From NCBI RefSeq assembly GCF_019278565.1, contig NZ_CP058988.1:4154001-4218000 (forward strand): a stretch of 64,000 nt of DNA. The letters are read 5' to 3'. Below the pieces are notes generated by a model that did not search any database, was not told the DNA's origin, and saw only the letters and a list, made by a program, of their open reading frames with translations. Source of the DNA: Cellulophaga sp. HaHa_2_95 (lineage in GTDB: Bacteria; Bacteroidota; Bacteroidia; Flavobacteriales; Flavobacteriaceae). Both the position numbers and the translations under genes were made by a program. Of the stretch, positions 8,962-17,419 are shown piece after piece (position 1 is the stretch's first letter; each line of letters starts with the position of its first letter).

Positions 8962-10119
8962 ATGATTATGAAACAAAACATAGTAGTATTTTTAGGTGGC
9001 TTGTTACTCGGTATTGCACCTAGTAACGCTCAAGAACAAACTCAAAATTTTGGAAGCTTAAAAATTCATGAAGAAGGAAGTTTAGGCTTTCATGACGATT
9101 TAATAAACAATGGATCTTTTGACGAAAATGCTGGCTTAGTCGGCTTTTACAATACAAGCGACCTTACCATTTCTGGAGCTTTTAGACCTATTTTTAAAGA
9201 TGCTGAAATAGTGGTTACTAATCATTTAAATTTAGAAATTGGAGTGGGTATTTCAAACAATAGTAATTTTATTATTGGCAACATAGTAACACCAAGAAAT
9301 CAATTAGCGATTACCTTAGATTATATCAATGATGCTTTTTATACTGGCGAGACGGAGCAAACCAAAGTAGATGGTTATGCGGGATTAACCAACAAACAAA
9401 ATTTTCTATTCCCAACCGGAATTATAGATAAGTTACGCCCCATAGAATTAAGATCTAGTAGCGTAAATGCTCTGGCAAAAGCCGCCTATTTCTATGAAGA
9501 CCCAAATGTACCTTCTACCTTTACCACAAGTTTTGATACGGATCAAAAAAGTGATATTTTATTACGCATTAGCAGTTATGAATATTGGGATTTAGATAGT
9601 GATATCCTTTCAAATGTTATTCTTACTTGGGATTTAGACAGCTCTATTCCTAATATTGTTGACAGAATTGAAGACTTAAGAGTCGTAGGATGGGACAAAA
9701 CCGAGGGTATTTGGGTAGATTTAGGAAATACTAATCTTTCAGGAGATTTTACATCAGGAAGCATTACTTCTGCCACATTTTTACCGAACGCGTATGAGGT
9801 AATTACTTTTGGAGAAAGTCTCAGTACAGAAAGTATCACTTTAGACAACTATATCCTTACACCCAACAATGATGGTGTAAATGATTACTTAGTTATTGAT
9901 GCCGTTGCTCTTTCACCTAATAATAAAATAGAAATTTATAACCGGTGGGGGCGCATTGTATATACCGTAGAAAATTATAAAAACCTATTTGACGGTACTG
10001 CTAATAACCAATTTACTATCAGTAAGAACAAAGGACTCCCTGATGGAATCTATTTTTACGTTGTAAAATTATTTGATATTGAAGTTACCCACCAGGGATA
10101 TCTTTACTTAAATAATTAA
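8962..10119 (+). CDS. Secreted protein with gliding-motility-associated (type B) T9SS C-terminal domain
   Basis: 385 residues with a signal peptide ending near SNAQ (about residue 24; the ATG at 8968 is an alternative start). It shares the order of motifs of the protein at 1792: LVGFYN, PIFKDAEI, LRPIELRSSSVN, YWDLDSD. It ends in a type B T9SS sorting domain with LTPNNDGVNDYLVID, IYNRWGRIVY and LPDGIYFYVV. It follows the giant fibre gene by 10 bp, repeating the order of the first module. Export through T9SS is expected from the domain; the biological role is not known. Confidence 0.85.
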   Translation: MIMKQNIVVFLGGLLLGIAPSNAQEQTQNFGSLKIHEEGSLGFHDDLINNGSFDENAGLVGFYNTSDLTISGAFRPIFKDAEIVVTNHLNLEIGVGISNNSNFIIGNIVTPRNQLAITLDYINDAFYTGETEQTKVDGYAGLTNKQNFLFPTGIIDKLRPIELRSSSVNALAKAAYFYEDPNVPSTFTTSFDTDQKSDILLRISSYEYWDLDSDILSNVILTWDLDSSIPNIVDRIEDLRVVGWDKTEGIWVDLGNTNLSGDFTSGSITSATFLPNAYEVITFGESLSTESITLDNYILTPNNDGVNDYLVIDAVALSPNNKIEIYNRWGRIVYTVENYKNLFDGTANNQFTISKNKGLPDGIYFYVVKLFDIEVTHQGYLYLNN

Positions 10120-10177
10120 TTTTAGGGTATTGAAATAAGAACTTGTATCTTTAAATTAGCATTCCTAAAAGACAATA

Positions 10178-10636
10178 ATGGGTAAAAATACCGTTACTAC
10201 TTTAGTACCTAAATTGATAACAGCAGAAGAAACTTATCCGGTACGTCATCCCGTTTTAAGAAAAGGGAGGTCTATTGCTACTTGTATATTAGTTGGGGAT
10301 GAATTGTCAGATACATTTCATATAGGCGGATTTTTAGAAGATAAGCTGGTAGCCGTTGCATCATTTTACAATGCAAACCACGCAGATCACAAGTTTACTG
10401 AGGCTGCACAATTAAGAGGAATGGCTGTTTTACACGAATACCACGGTCATGGTTTTGGCAAGCAGTTATTACTATACGGAGAAGAACTATTAAAGAAAAA
10501 AGAAAAAACTACCGTTTGGATGAATGCAAGAGTTTCGGCTGTTGGGTTCTACACCAATCTAGGATATCATAAAGTTGGTCCGATATTTGAAATACCCTTA
10601 GTAGGGGAACATTACGTAATGTTTAAAAAAATATAG
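10178..10636 (+). CDS. GNAT family N-acetyltransferase
   Basis: 152 residues. The acetyl-CoA binding motif A is visible near residues 77-97 as QLRGMAVLHEYHGHGFGKQL, which fits the R/Q-x-x-G-x-G/A pattern. A segment like the family's fourth motif follows (VGFYTNLGYHKVG). The fold predicts transfer of an acetyl group from acetyl-CoA to an amine; the substrate cannot be told. A TATCTTTA box at 10146-10153 may be its -7 element. The M15 peptidase starts 2 nt after its stop, so the two are probably one transcript. Confidence 0.8.
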   Translation: MGKNTVTTLVPKLITAEETYPVRHPVLRKGRSIATCILVGDELSDTFHIGGFLEDKLVAVASFYNANHADHKFTEAAQLRGMAVLHEYHGHGFGKQLLLYGEELLKKKEKTTVWMNARVSAVGFYTNLGYHKVGPIFEIPLVGEHYVMFKKI

Positions 10637-10638
10637 AA

Positions 10639-11376
10639 ATGCAGAGAAGATCATTTATAAAAAAAACCACAGTATCAGGCCTTGCTTTAGCATTAGTGCC
10701 TTCCATTACGCTTGCTCAAGATAAAGATGTAGAATATTCTATTTTAGAATTAATGGGCAAAAGTGATGTAAAACTGTACGGCAAAGGCATTAACTTAAGA
10801 AAAGAAGCTCATAACGCCTTTATAGAAATGAAAAGAGCTGCTTATACGGGCGGTATCGATTTAAAAATTGTTTCTAGCTACCGTAGTTTTGATCGCCAGC
10901 AAGTAATTTTCGAAAACAAGTTTATCAAGTACACGGATGCTGGTATGACGCCGCTTGACGCAATATCTAAAATTATAGAATATTCAACGATTCCAGGAAC
11001 AAGCAGACACCATTGGGGTACAGACATTGATGTAATTGATGGCTACCAAAAAGTAAGCGGAGATGTTTTAGTTCCCTCAAAGTACGGCGAAGGTCAGCCT
11101 TTTGCAGATTTTAAAAAGTGGATGGATGAAAATTCAGAGAAATTTGGTTTTTATTTGGTCTATACCGATGATAAAAAAAGAAGAGGATTTAAATATGAGC
11201 CTTGGCATTATAGCTACGCCCCTATTTCGATACCTATGTTAGAAACTTTCCGTAGTAAAAATTTACTCCAAATTTATAAAGATGAGGATTTTCTTGGAAG
11301 CGAACATTTCACCTCTGGGTTCCTAAGAACGTACATAACAGATAATGTCTTAGACATAAATTCTAAACTTCTTTAG
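10639..11376 (+). CDS. M15 family D-alanyl-D-alanine carboxypeptidase, twin-arginine leader
   Basis: 245 residues. The N-terminus MQRRSFIKKT followed by a hydrophobic stretch to LAQ looks like a Tat signal. The VanY/M15 zinc site is visible: SSYRSFDRQQ, then SRHHWGTDIDV (His and Asp ligands), then EPWHYSY (third His). Such enzymes trim D-Ala from peptidoglycan stem peptides in the periplasm. It sits between the GNAT gene (2 nt upstream) and the M48 protease gene (38 nt downstream). Tat rather than Sec export is inferred from the paired arginines. Confidence 0.85.
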   Translation: MQRRSFIKKTTVSGLALALVPSITLAQDKDVEYSILELMGKSDVKLYGKGINLRKEAHNAFIEMKRAAYTGGIDLKIVSSYRSFDRQQVIFENKFIKYTDAGMTPLDAISKIIEYSTIPGTSRHHWGTDIDVIDGYQKVSGDVLVPSKYGEGQPFADFKKWMDENSEKFGFYLVYTDDKKRRGFKYEPWHYSYAPISIPMLETFRSKNLLQIYKDEDFLGSEHFTSGFLRTYITDNVLDINSKLL

Positions 11377-11414
11377 ACTTAAGGTAACTTATAATAATTA
11401 CTAAAACACTAACC

Positions 11415-12179
11415 ATGAAAAGAGGTAATTGGAAAATTAGAATATTCATAGGCCTAGCCATTGTAGCCTTTGCGTTTATAAAAAAATGCAGTAATACAGA
11501 AGAGAATCCATATACAGGTAGAGAGCAACACATTACAATGACTTCCGATCAAGAAATTGCCATTGGATTACAAAGCGCACCAGGAATGGCGCAACAACAT
11601 GGTGGCTTATACCCTGATGAAAAATTACAAGCCTTTGTCAAAAAAGTAGGAAACCGCTTGGTGAATAATAGTATTGCTAAAGACACCCCTTATCAGTATG
11701 ACTTTCACTTGCTTGCTGATGATCAGACCATAAATGCTTTTGCTTTACCTGGAGGACAATGTTTTATTACCTACGCCTTGTTTTCACAATTAAATGAAGC
11801 ACAACTTGCTGGTGTTATGGGGCATGAAATTGGTCATGTAATTGGCCGTCATTCCGCAGAACGTATTGCAGATTCTCAGACTTGGCAAACCGCCACAATG
11901 GGTGCAACTGTGGGTGCGGGAGACATGGGGAGTATTGTGGGGAGTATTGGACAAAACACGTTACTAAAGAACGGAAGAAATGACGAACTAGAAAGTGATG
12001 AATTAGGCGTACTTTTTATGATTAAAGCAGGTTATGACCCTTACGAAATGATAAAAGTAATGGAAATTCTAAAAGCTGCTGGCGGCCCAAACCGTGTTCC
12101 TGAATTTCAAAGCACACACCCTGATCCAGCCAATAGAATTGAAAAGATAAAAGCGGCTATTGAAAAATACCAAGAATAA
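11415..12179 (+). CDS. M48 family zinc metalloprotease
   Basis: 254 residues with an N-terminal hydrophobic segment (about residues 9-22). The zinc motif HEIGH is at residues 137-141 and the third ligand lies in ELESD (191-195). The preceding INAFALPGGQCFITYALF segment is typical of periplasmic M48 (BepA/LoiP-like) proteases, which act in envelope protein quality control. Cys25 follows FIKK, which is not a good lipobox, so membrane attachment is uncertain. No TPR domain follows, so it is shorter than BepA. Confidence 0.88.
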   Translation: MKRGNWKIRIFIGLAIVAFAFIKKCSNTEENPYTGREQHITMTSDQEIAIGLQSAPGMAQQHGGLYPDEKLQAFVKKVGNRLVNNSIAKDTPYQYDFHLLADDQTINAFALPGGQCFITYALFSQLNEAQLAGVMGHEIGHVIGRHSAERIADSQTWQTATMGATVGAGDMGSIVGSIGQNTLLKNGRNDELESDELGVLFMIKAGYDPYEMIKVMEILKAAGGPNRVPEFQSTHPDPANRIEKIKAAIEKYQE

Positions 12180-12313
12180 GAATAGTGCATTTCATCTAAT
12201 ATATGTAAAGAACAACGCATTTGTGCAATATTTTATTAGCTTTGTAAAACCCAAACTTTTACACTACGCTTAATCCTTATAGCTTTGATTTATAAACATT
12301 TAAATGAAACTAT

Positions 12314-12481
12314 ATGGGTACACTATTACATTTCAGAAATGTTTACTTAGAAGCTTTTGAAAATTGTAGACCTATATTTATTGTAGTTTTACTGAAGATC
12401 TATTCATTATTCTCTGTATTAATGATCTCTATGGCCCTTTATGCATTTGCATATCGTGCAATTAACGGATTCAGATTTTAA
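12314..12481 (+). CDS. Small membrane protein, 55 aa
   Basis: A 55-codon frame begins MGTLLHFRNVYLEAFENC and continues into one hydrophobic helix (about residues 21-46, IFIVVLLKIYSLFSVLMISM), ending NGFRF. A TAGCTTTG -7 box lies at 12237-12244 and a strong terminator at 12522-12560, which frames it as its own unit. From memory it resembles short single-helix flavobacterial proteins such as DUF6747, but I could not check this. An overlapping ATG at 12304 opens only a short frame in another phase. Confidence 0.6.
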   Translation: MGTLLHFRNVYLEAFENCRPIFIVVLLKIYSLFSVLMISMALYAFAYRAINGFRF

Positions 12482-12521
12482 AAAGCAGCTCTTTTACTTG
12501 AACACTAGAAGAAGTAAACTT

Positions 12522-12560
12522 AAAAAAAGCCCTCTAAAATTAGATTTTAGAGGGCTTTTT
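12522..12560. terminator. Bidirectional terminator between the 55-aa gene and the ankyrin gene
   Basis: A 12-bp stem (GCCCTCTAAAAT, 12529-12540) with loop TAG pairs with 12544-12555. An A-run precedes it and a T-run follows, so it can serve both converging genes. Confidence 0.9.
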
Positions 12561-12585
12561 AATTTTCTAGAAATTGAGCTGTATG

Positions 12586-12981
12586 CTATTTCTTTCTAGA
12601 ATGCGCTTCAATTACTTCTAAAGCATCAATAGCTCCAGATTGCTCTGCATGTTTTTTAATACTTCTACCTCTGTCACATTTCACCGTAATATCCGCTCCG
12701 TTTTCAATAAGCACTTCTAAAATATCAGCGCGATTGTAACGTGCTGCAAAAATAGCAGGAGTCATTCCTAATGATTTTTCGTTTACATCTTCCCCTAAAG
12801 AAATCATGCTTTTAACGGTTTGAATATCTCCCTTTAAAATAGCATTACAAAAAGAACTTAATCCTGTTATTTTTTTAATGTGGATAGTTGTCTCTGGAGA
12901 AGATTTTAAGAGGGTTTCAGCTTTAACGTTTGTACTAATTAATGTAAGACCTAGAACTGCAATTACGAATGATTTTTTCAT
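12586..12981 (-). CDS. Secreted ankyrin-repeat protein
   Basis: 131 residues with a signal peptide (MKKSFVIAVLGLTLISTNVKA). Residues ~45-120 form about two ankyrin repeats: NAILKGDIQTVKSMISLGEDVNEK, then TPAIFAARYNRADILEVLIENGADI, then a weaker third. Ankyrin repeats mediate protein contacts; no catalytic motif is present. It converges on the small membrane protein gene at the shared terminator and is divergent from gpmI. The partner is unknown. Confidence 0.8.
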   Translation of the reverse strand: MKKSFVIAVLGLTLISTNVKAETLLKSSPETTIHIKKITGLSSFCNAILKGDIQTVKSMISLGEDVNEKSLGMTPAIFAARYNRADILEVLIENGADITVKCDRGRSIKKHAEQSGAIDALEVIEAHSRKK

Positions 12982-13176
12982 GATGTTGATTTTTTGATAT
13001 TGATGAGTGTATATTTTGATTATATTGAAAAGACGACATCAAATAGAAATTGTTTCACCTCAAAAGCCTAAATAACAATTATTTAACATTTCAACATTTT
13101 TAAAGCTCTTCCTTTTAGACAATTTTAACAGTGTAAAAAGAAGCTTTATTTTCTAGTATATACTAGCATTTCATCT

Positions 13177-13184
13177 TATTTTTG
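13177..13184 (+). promoter_or_regulatory. -7 box (TATTTTTG) of gpmI
   Basis: An exact TAnnTTTG match 21 nt upstream of the gpmI ATG. No convincing TTTG/TTG is visible 19-21 bp further upstream. Confidence 0.5.
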
Positions 13185-13205
13185 AGGTAACAAATAATTA
13201 GTCCG

Positions 13206-14723
13206 ATGAATAAGAAAGTAATATTAATGATTTTGGATGGATGGGGTAAATCTCCCAATCCAAAAGTTTCAGCTGTAGATAATGCAAACACTCCTTTTAT
13301 AGACCGTATTCAGAAAGAATATTCCAATGCGAACTTACTTACTGACGGTATGAACGTTGGTCTTCCTGAGGGACAAATGGGGAATAGCGAAGTTGGTCAT
13401 ATGAATTTAGGTGCAGGTAGAATTGTATACCAAGATTTAGCCAAAATAAATAAAGCGGTAAAAGAAGATACGCTTAAGGATGAAAAAGTATTAAAGGAAG
13501 CTTTTTTATACGCAAAAGAAAACAACAAGCCTGTGCATTTCGTAGGTCTTTTAAGTGATGGTGGTGTTCATAGCCATACCTCACATTTGAAAGGATTGAT
13601 AAAAGCGAGTGAAGCCTATAAACTTGACAAGGTATTTATCCACGCTTTTACAGACGGTAGAGATGTAGATCCAAAAAGTGGAAAAGGATATGTTACTGCT
13701 ATCAATGAATTTTGTGCAGACAAAAAAGCAAAGATAGCGACGGTTATCGGCCGTTATTACGCAATGGACAGAGATAAACGTTGGGAGCGTATTAAATTAG
13801 CTTATGACCTTTTAGTTAACAATACCGGTACTAAAACCAATGATATAGCGGCAGAATTGCAAAAAAATTATGATGCTGATGTTACGGATGAGTTTATCAA
13901 GCCAATAGTAGCTACCAACGCAGATCTTACGCCAATTGCTAAAATTGAAAATGGTGATGTTTTAATCTTTTTTAACTTTAGAACAGACCGTGGTCGCGAA
14001 CTTACCGAAGTATTAAGTCAAGTAGATATGCATGAACAAAATATGCACAAGCTAGATTTATACTATGTAACTATGACCAACTACAATGATGCTTACAAAA
14101 ACATTCATGTAGTGTATGATAAAGATAATATTGAAAAGACTTTAGGTGAGGTTTTATCTGAAGCTGGTAAAAAGCAAATTAGAATTGCTGAAACCGAAAA
14201 ATACCCACATGTAACATTTTTCTTTAATGGAGGTCGTGAAACACCTTTTGAAGGAGAAGAAAGGTTACTTTGTCCATCTCCTAAAGTTGCCACTTATGAT
14301 CTTCAACCAGAAATGAGCGCCTATGAAATTAGAGATGCTATTATTCCAGAATTGGAAAAAGGTGATGCTGATTTTGTGTGTTTGAATTTTGCTAACCCTG
14401 ATATGGTTGGTCATACGGGAGTTATGAAAGCTGCTATTAAAGCTTGTGAGGTAGTAGACAGTTGTGCAGAAGCAGTGGTTACCGCTGGTTTAAAAAACGG
14501 ATATTCCAGTATTGTTATAGCAGACCATGGAAACTGCGAAACTATGATTAACCCTGATGGCAGTCCTAACACCGCACACACCACCAATCCTGTTCCATTA
14601 ATATTAGTAGATAAAGATCATATTAAAATTAGTGATGGTGTTTTAGGAGATATTGCTCCTACAATTTTAAAACTAATGGGTGTTGCACAACCTGCAGTAA
14701 TGACCCAGAAACCATTGGTATAA
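13206..14723 (+). CDS. gpmI: 2,3-bisphosphoglycerate-independent phosphoglycerate mutase
   Basis: 505 residues, the usual family length. It interconverts 3- and 2-phosphoglycerate in glycolysis and gluconeogenesis, in the cytoplasm, with Mn2+. Visible motifs are the metal-binding DGWG at residues 11-14, the catalytic serine in MGNSEVGH (Ser61), the substrate-binding FTDGRDVDPKSG, and the C-terminal metal ligands in IADHGNCE. The map gene follows 30 bp downstream with its own -7 box, so co-transcription is possible but not required. Confidence 0.97.
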   Translation: MNKKVILMILDGWGKSPNPKVSAVDNANTPFIDRIQKEYSNANLLTDGMNVGLPEGQMGNSEVGHMNLGAGRIVYQDLAKINKAVKEDTLKDEKVLKEAFLYAKENNKPVHFVGLLSDGGVHSHTSHLKGLIKASEAYKLDKVFIHAFTDGRDVDPKSGKGYVTAINEFCADKKAKIATVIGRYYAMDRDKRWERIKLAYDLLVNNTGTKTNDIAAELQKNYDADVTDEFIKPIVATNADLTPIAKIENGDVLIFFNFRTDRGRELTEVLSQVDMHEQNMHKLDLYYVTMTNYNDAYKNIHVVYDKDNIEKTLGEVLSEAGKKQIRIAETEKYPHVTFFFNGGRETPFEGEERLLCPSPKVATYDLQPEMSAYEIRDAIIPELEKGDADFVCLNFANPDMVGHTGVMKAAIKACEVVDSCAEAVVTAGLKNGYSSIVIADHGNCETMINPDGSPNTAHTTNPVPLILVDKDHIKISDGVLGDIAPTILKLMGVAQPAVMTQKPLV

Positions 14724-14739
14724 AATGTACCAAAAAATG

Positions 14740-14747
14740 TATATTTG
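14740..14747 (+). promoter_or_regulatory. -7 box (TATATTTG) directly ahead of map
   Basis: An exact TAnnTTTG match whose last base is only 6 nt from the map ATG at 14754. TTGG at 14715-14718 could be the -33 element with a spacer near 22 bp. Transcription would start at or very near the initiation codon. Confidence 0.5.
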
Positions 14748-14753
14748 CAATCT

Positions 14754-15566
14754 ATGATTATAGTAAAAACTACAGAAGAAATAGAATTAATGCGCGAAAG
14801 CGCATTAATCGTTTCAAAGACCTTAGGAATGCTTGCCAGTGAAGTAAAACCTGGTGTTACAACCTTACAGTTAGATGCTTTAGCAGAAACTTTTATTCGC
14901 GACCATGGTGCTGTTCCGGGATTTTTGGGCTTATATGATTTTCCAAATTCTCTTTGCATGAGCCCTAATGCTCAAATTGTTCATGGTATACCAAACAATA
15001 CGCCATTAGAAGAAGGTGATATTATATCTATTGACTGTGGTGCCTTTAAAAATGATTTTCATGGAGACCATGCCTATACTTTTGAAGTAGGTGAAGTAGC
15101 TCCAGAAACAAAAAAATTATTAGACATTACCAAAGCATCACTTTATGTAGGTATCCGAGAATTTAAAGCAGGTAATCGCGTAGGCGATGTTGGTTATGCT
15201 ATTCAAAAATTTACGGAAGATCACGGGTATGGTGTAGTACGAGAATTAGTTGGGCACGGCTTAGGTCGTAAAATGCACGAAGATCCAGAAATGCCAAACT
15301 ATGGCAAAAGAGGACGTGGTAAAAAGTTTGTGGAAGGAATGGTTGTCGCTATTGAGCCTATGACAAATTTAGGCACACATAGAATAAAACAACTGAAAGA
15401 TGGTTGGACTATATTAACGGCCGATGGAAAACCAAGTGCACATTTTGAACATGATATTGCGTTAGTAAACGGAAAGCCTGAGCTTTTATCTACCTTCAAA
15501 TATATTTACGAGGCTTTAGGTATTGAAAGCAACGAAGAAGATGAGTTTAGACAAGTAAAAATCTAA
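14754..15566 (+). CDS. map: Methionine aminopeptidase, type I
   Basis: 270 residues from the ATG at 14754; an in-frame TTG at 14745 lies inside the -7 box and is rejected. It removes the initiator methionine from nascent proteins. The metal and catalytic residues are visible in order: VHGIPNN (His), SIDCGAFKNDFHGDHAYTF (two Asp), GHGLGRKMHEDP (His), VAIEPM (Glu) and HFEHDIAL (Glu). The N-terminal zinc-finger extension of some family members is absent. The leader appears extremely short or missing. Confidence 0.96.
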   Translation: MIIVKTTEEIELMRESALIVSKTLGMLASEVKPGVTTLQLDALAETFIRDHGAVPGFLGLYDFPNSLCMSPNAQIVHGIPNNTPLEEGDIISIDCGAFKNDFHGDHAYTFEVGEVAPETKKLLDITKASLYVGIREFKAGNRVGDVGYAIQKFTEDHGYGVVRELVGHGLGRKMHEDPEMPNYGKRGRGKKFVEGMVVAIEPMTNLGTHRIKQLKDGWTILTADGKPSAHFEHDIALVNGKPELLSTFKYIYEALGIESNEEDEFRQVKI

Positions 15567-15624
15567 ACGCATTAAATAATAGCAGCGTCACCTACATTTT
15601 CACTGGCGAAAACCCCATAAATTC

Positions 15625-16395
15625 GTGTCAAAAATTTTCAAGTTTATTTTAAATACCATACCAAGACCAATACTTATTAAATTAAGTTATTTGGCGCGAC
15701 CTGTTTTGGCTTTTTCCATGAAAGGTGATACGTATATAGATCCTATTGATGGAAAAAGTTTTAAGCGTTTTTTACCTTATGGTTACGAAAGTCCTAGGGA
15801 AAATGTATTATCGCCCTCTACGTTATCATTAGAACGTCATAGACTCTTATGGCTGTATTTAAAGAATGAAACAGATTTCTTTACTAAAAAGTATAAGGTT
15901 TTACATTTTGCTCCAGAACAAGCGTTTTACAAGCGTTTTAGAGCCTTAGAAAATTTAAACTATACCACCACAGATTTAGACTCACCTCTTGCCGACATAA
16001 AAGCAGATATCTGTGACCTTCCATTTGCCGATAATAGTTTTGATATCATTTTTTGCAACCACGTATTAGAACATATTCCTGATGACACCAAGGCCATGGA
16101 AGAAATCTACAGGATATTAAAACCTAACGGATGGGCTGTTCTACAAATACCGCAAGATTTAAAAAGAGCCACTACTTTTGAAGATAACACGATAACCGAC
16201 CGAAAAGAGCGTGCAAAAATATTTGGTCAATACGACCATGTTAGAATATACGGCCGTGATTATTTCACCAAATTAAGGGAAATAGGATTTCATGTAGAAG
16301 AGGTAGATTATACCTTAAAACTAGCACCTGAAACCATCGACAAGTATCGCTTAGCTAAAGGAGAAATTCTACCTGTAGTTAGAAAACTTATTTAA
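15625..16395 (+). CDS. Class I SAM-dependent methyltransferase
   Basis: 256 residues, beginning at a GTG (15625); I see no better ATG near it. The core is a Methyltransf_11-like Rossmann fold: VLHFAPE in the place of motif I, TTDLDSPLADIKADI with the acidic SAM contact, DLPFADNSFDIIFCNHVLEHI, and YRILKPNGWAVLQIP. Motif I lacks the usual GxGxG. The substrate cannot be assigned. Its 3' end overlaps the 3' end of apbE, on the other strand, by 8 bp, so there is no room for a separate terminator. Confidence 0.8.
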   Translation: MSKIFKFILNTIPRPILIKLSYLARPVLAFSMKGDTYIDPIDGKSFKRFLPYGYESPRENVLSPSTLSLERHRLLWLYLKNETDFFTKKYKVLHFAPEQAFYKRFRALENLNYTTTDLDSPLADIKADICDLPFADNSFDIIFCNHVLEHIPDDTKAMEEIYRILKPNGWAVLQIPQDLKRATTFEDNTITDRKERAKIFGQYDHVRIYGRDYFTKLREIGFHVEEVDYTLKLAPETIDKYRLAKGEILPVVRKLI

Positions 16396-17419
16396 CATAG
16401 AGTTTTTCAAAACCTTTAGTTACAAATTGTTTCACTTCACCTTTACCATCAATATATAAGATTAGCGCTTCAAAGCCTTCTCTATCTATAATTAAGCTTG
16501 TAGACTTCTCTAAATCCATCGCCATAAAAGCAGTGGCATACGCATCTGCTTCCGCACAGGTTGGCCCTAAAATAGTTACACCCAAAACATTAGAATTCTT
16601 AGTATATCCGGTAATAGGATCAACAGTATGCACATACTTTACACCCGTTAAAGGATCCTCTCTAAAGTGCCTGTAATTACCCGATGAAGCGAGACCTTTA
16701 TTCGTTAGTTTTATTTTAGCAATAGGAGTAGAACGATCATTTGCTTGAGGATCATCAATACCCACGACAAAATCTTTATTTTTAATCTTATTCACACCTT
16801 TAGCCACTAATTCCCCTCCTACTTCTACCAAGTAATTATTAATTCCTTTTGCATCAAGCAAAGCCCCTAAGCGATCTACCGCGTAGCCTTTAGCAATCGC
16901 ATTAAAATCAAAAATAATACTTGGGTTCATTTTAGAAATGGTATTATCTTCATTCAACCTTACTTTACCAAATCCAACAAAATTCAACAAGCTATCTACC
17001 CTAGCGCTATCAAGTTCAATTTGCTGTCCAGGACCAAACCCCCAAGAGTTTACTAAAACCCCCACGGTAGGATCAAAATAGCCCTCTGTACGCGCATTAA
17101 TCTCTTTTGACAGATTAAATACATCCTGAAACATTTCATCAACTACTACCGTACTGTCTCCACGGTTAATTTTTGAAATATCTGAATCCGGGATATAGGT
17201 AGACATGGAGTGATTCATGGCAGCGAAAACCGAATCAATTTCTTTTTCTAAGTTCAGCTCATCGGTATCATAAAATAAAATGGAATAGGTAGTTCCTAAT
17301 GCTGCACCAGTATGTCTATTTTCAACAAAAACATCACCACAAGAATTTAAAAAAAGGCTTATTGCCACTATCCCAATACTTGCAGGCACTCTAAATTTTA
17401 ACAAGTCCATCATAATCAA
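16388..17419 (-). CDS. apbE: FAD:protein FMN transferase (ApbE), lipoprotein
   Basis: 343 residues with a lipoprotein signal (LFLNSC). ApbE uses FAD to attach FMN through a phosphoester to threonines of NqrB and NqrC. Family motifs are present: AIAKGYAVDRL, EVGGELVAKG, HTVDPITGY and DAYATAFMAM. It lies downstream of nqrABCDEF on the same strand, separated by the 118-residue gene, whose end overlaps the ApbE start by about 29 bp. In-frame ATGs at 17419, 17413 and 17410 are all possible starts; the first is given. Confidence 0.93.
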   Translation of the reverse strand: MIMMDLLKFRVPASIGIVAISLFLNSCGDVFVENRHTGAALGTTYSILFYDTDELNLEKEIDSVFAAMNHSMSTYIPDSDISKINRGDSTVVVDEMFQDVFNLSKEINARTEGYFDPTVGVLVNSWGFGPGQQIELDSARVDSLLNFVGFGKVRLNEDNTISKMNPSIIFDFNAIAKGYAVDRLGALLDAKGINNYLVEVGGELVAKGVNKIKNKDFVVGIDDPQANDRSTPIAKIKLTNKGLASSGNYRHFREDPLTGVKYVHTVDPITGYTKNSNVLGVTILGPTCAEADAYATAFMAMDLEKSTSLIIDREGFEALILYIDGKGEVKQFVTKGFEKLYVK

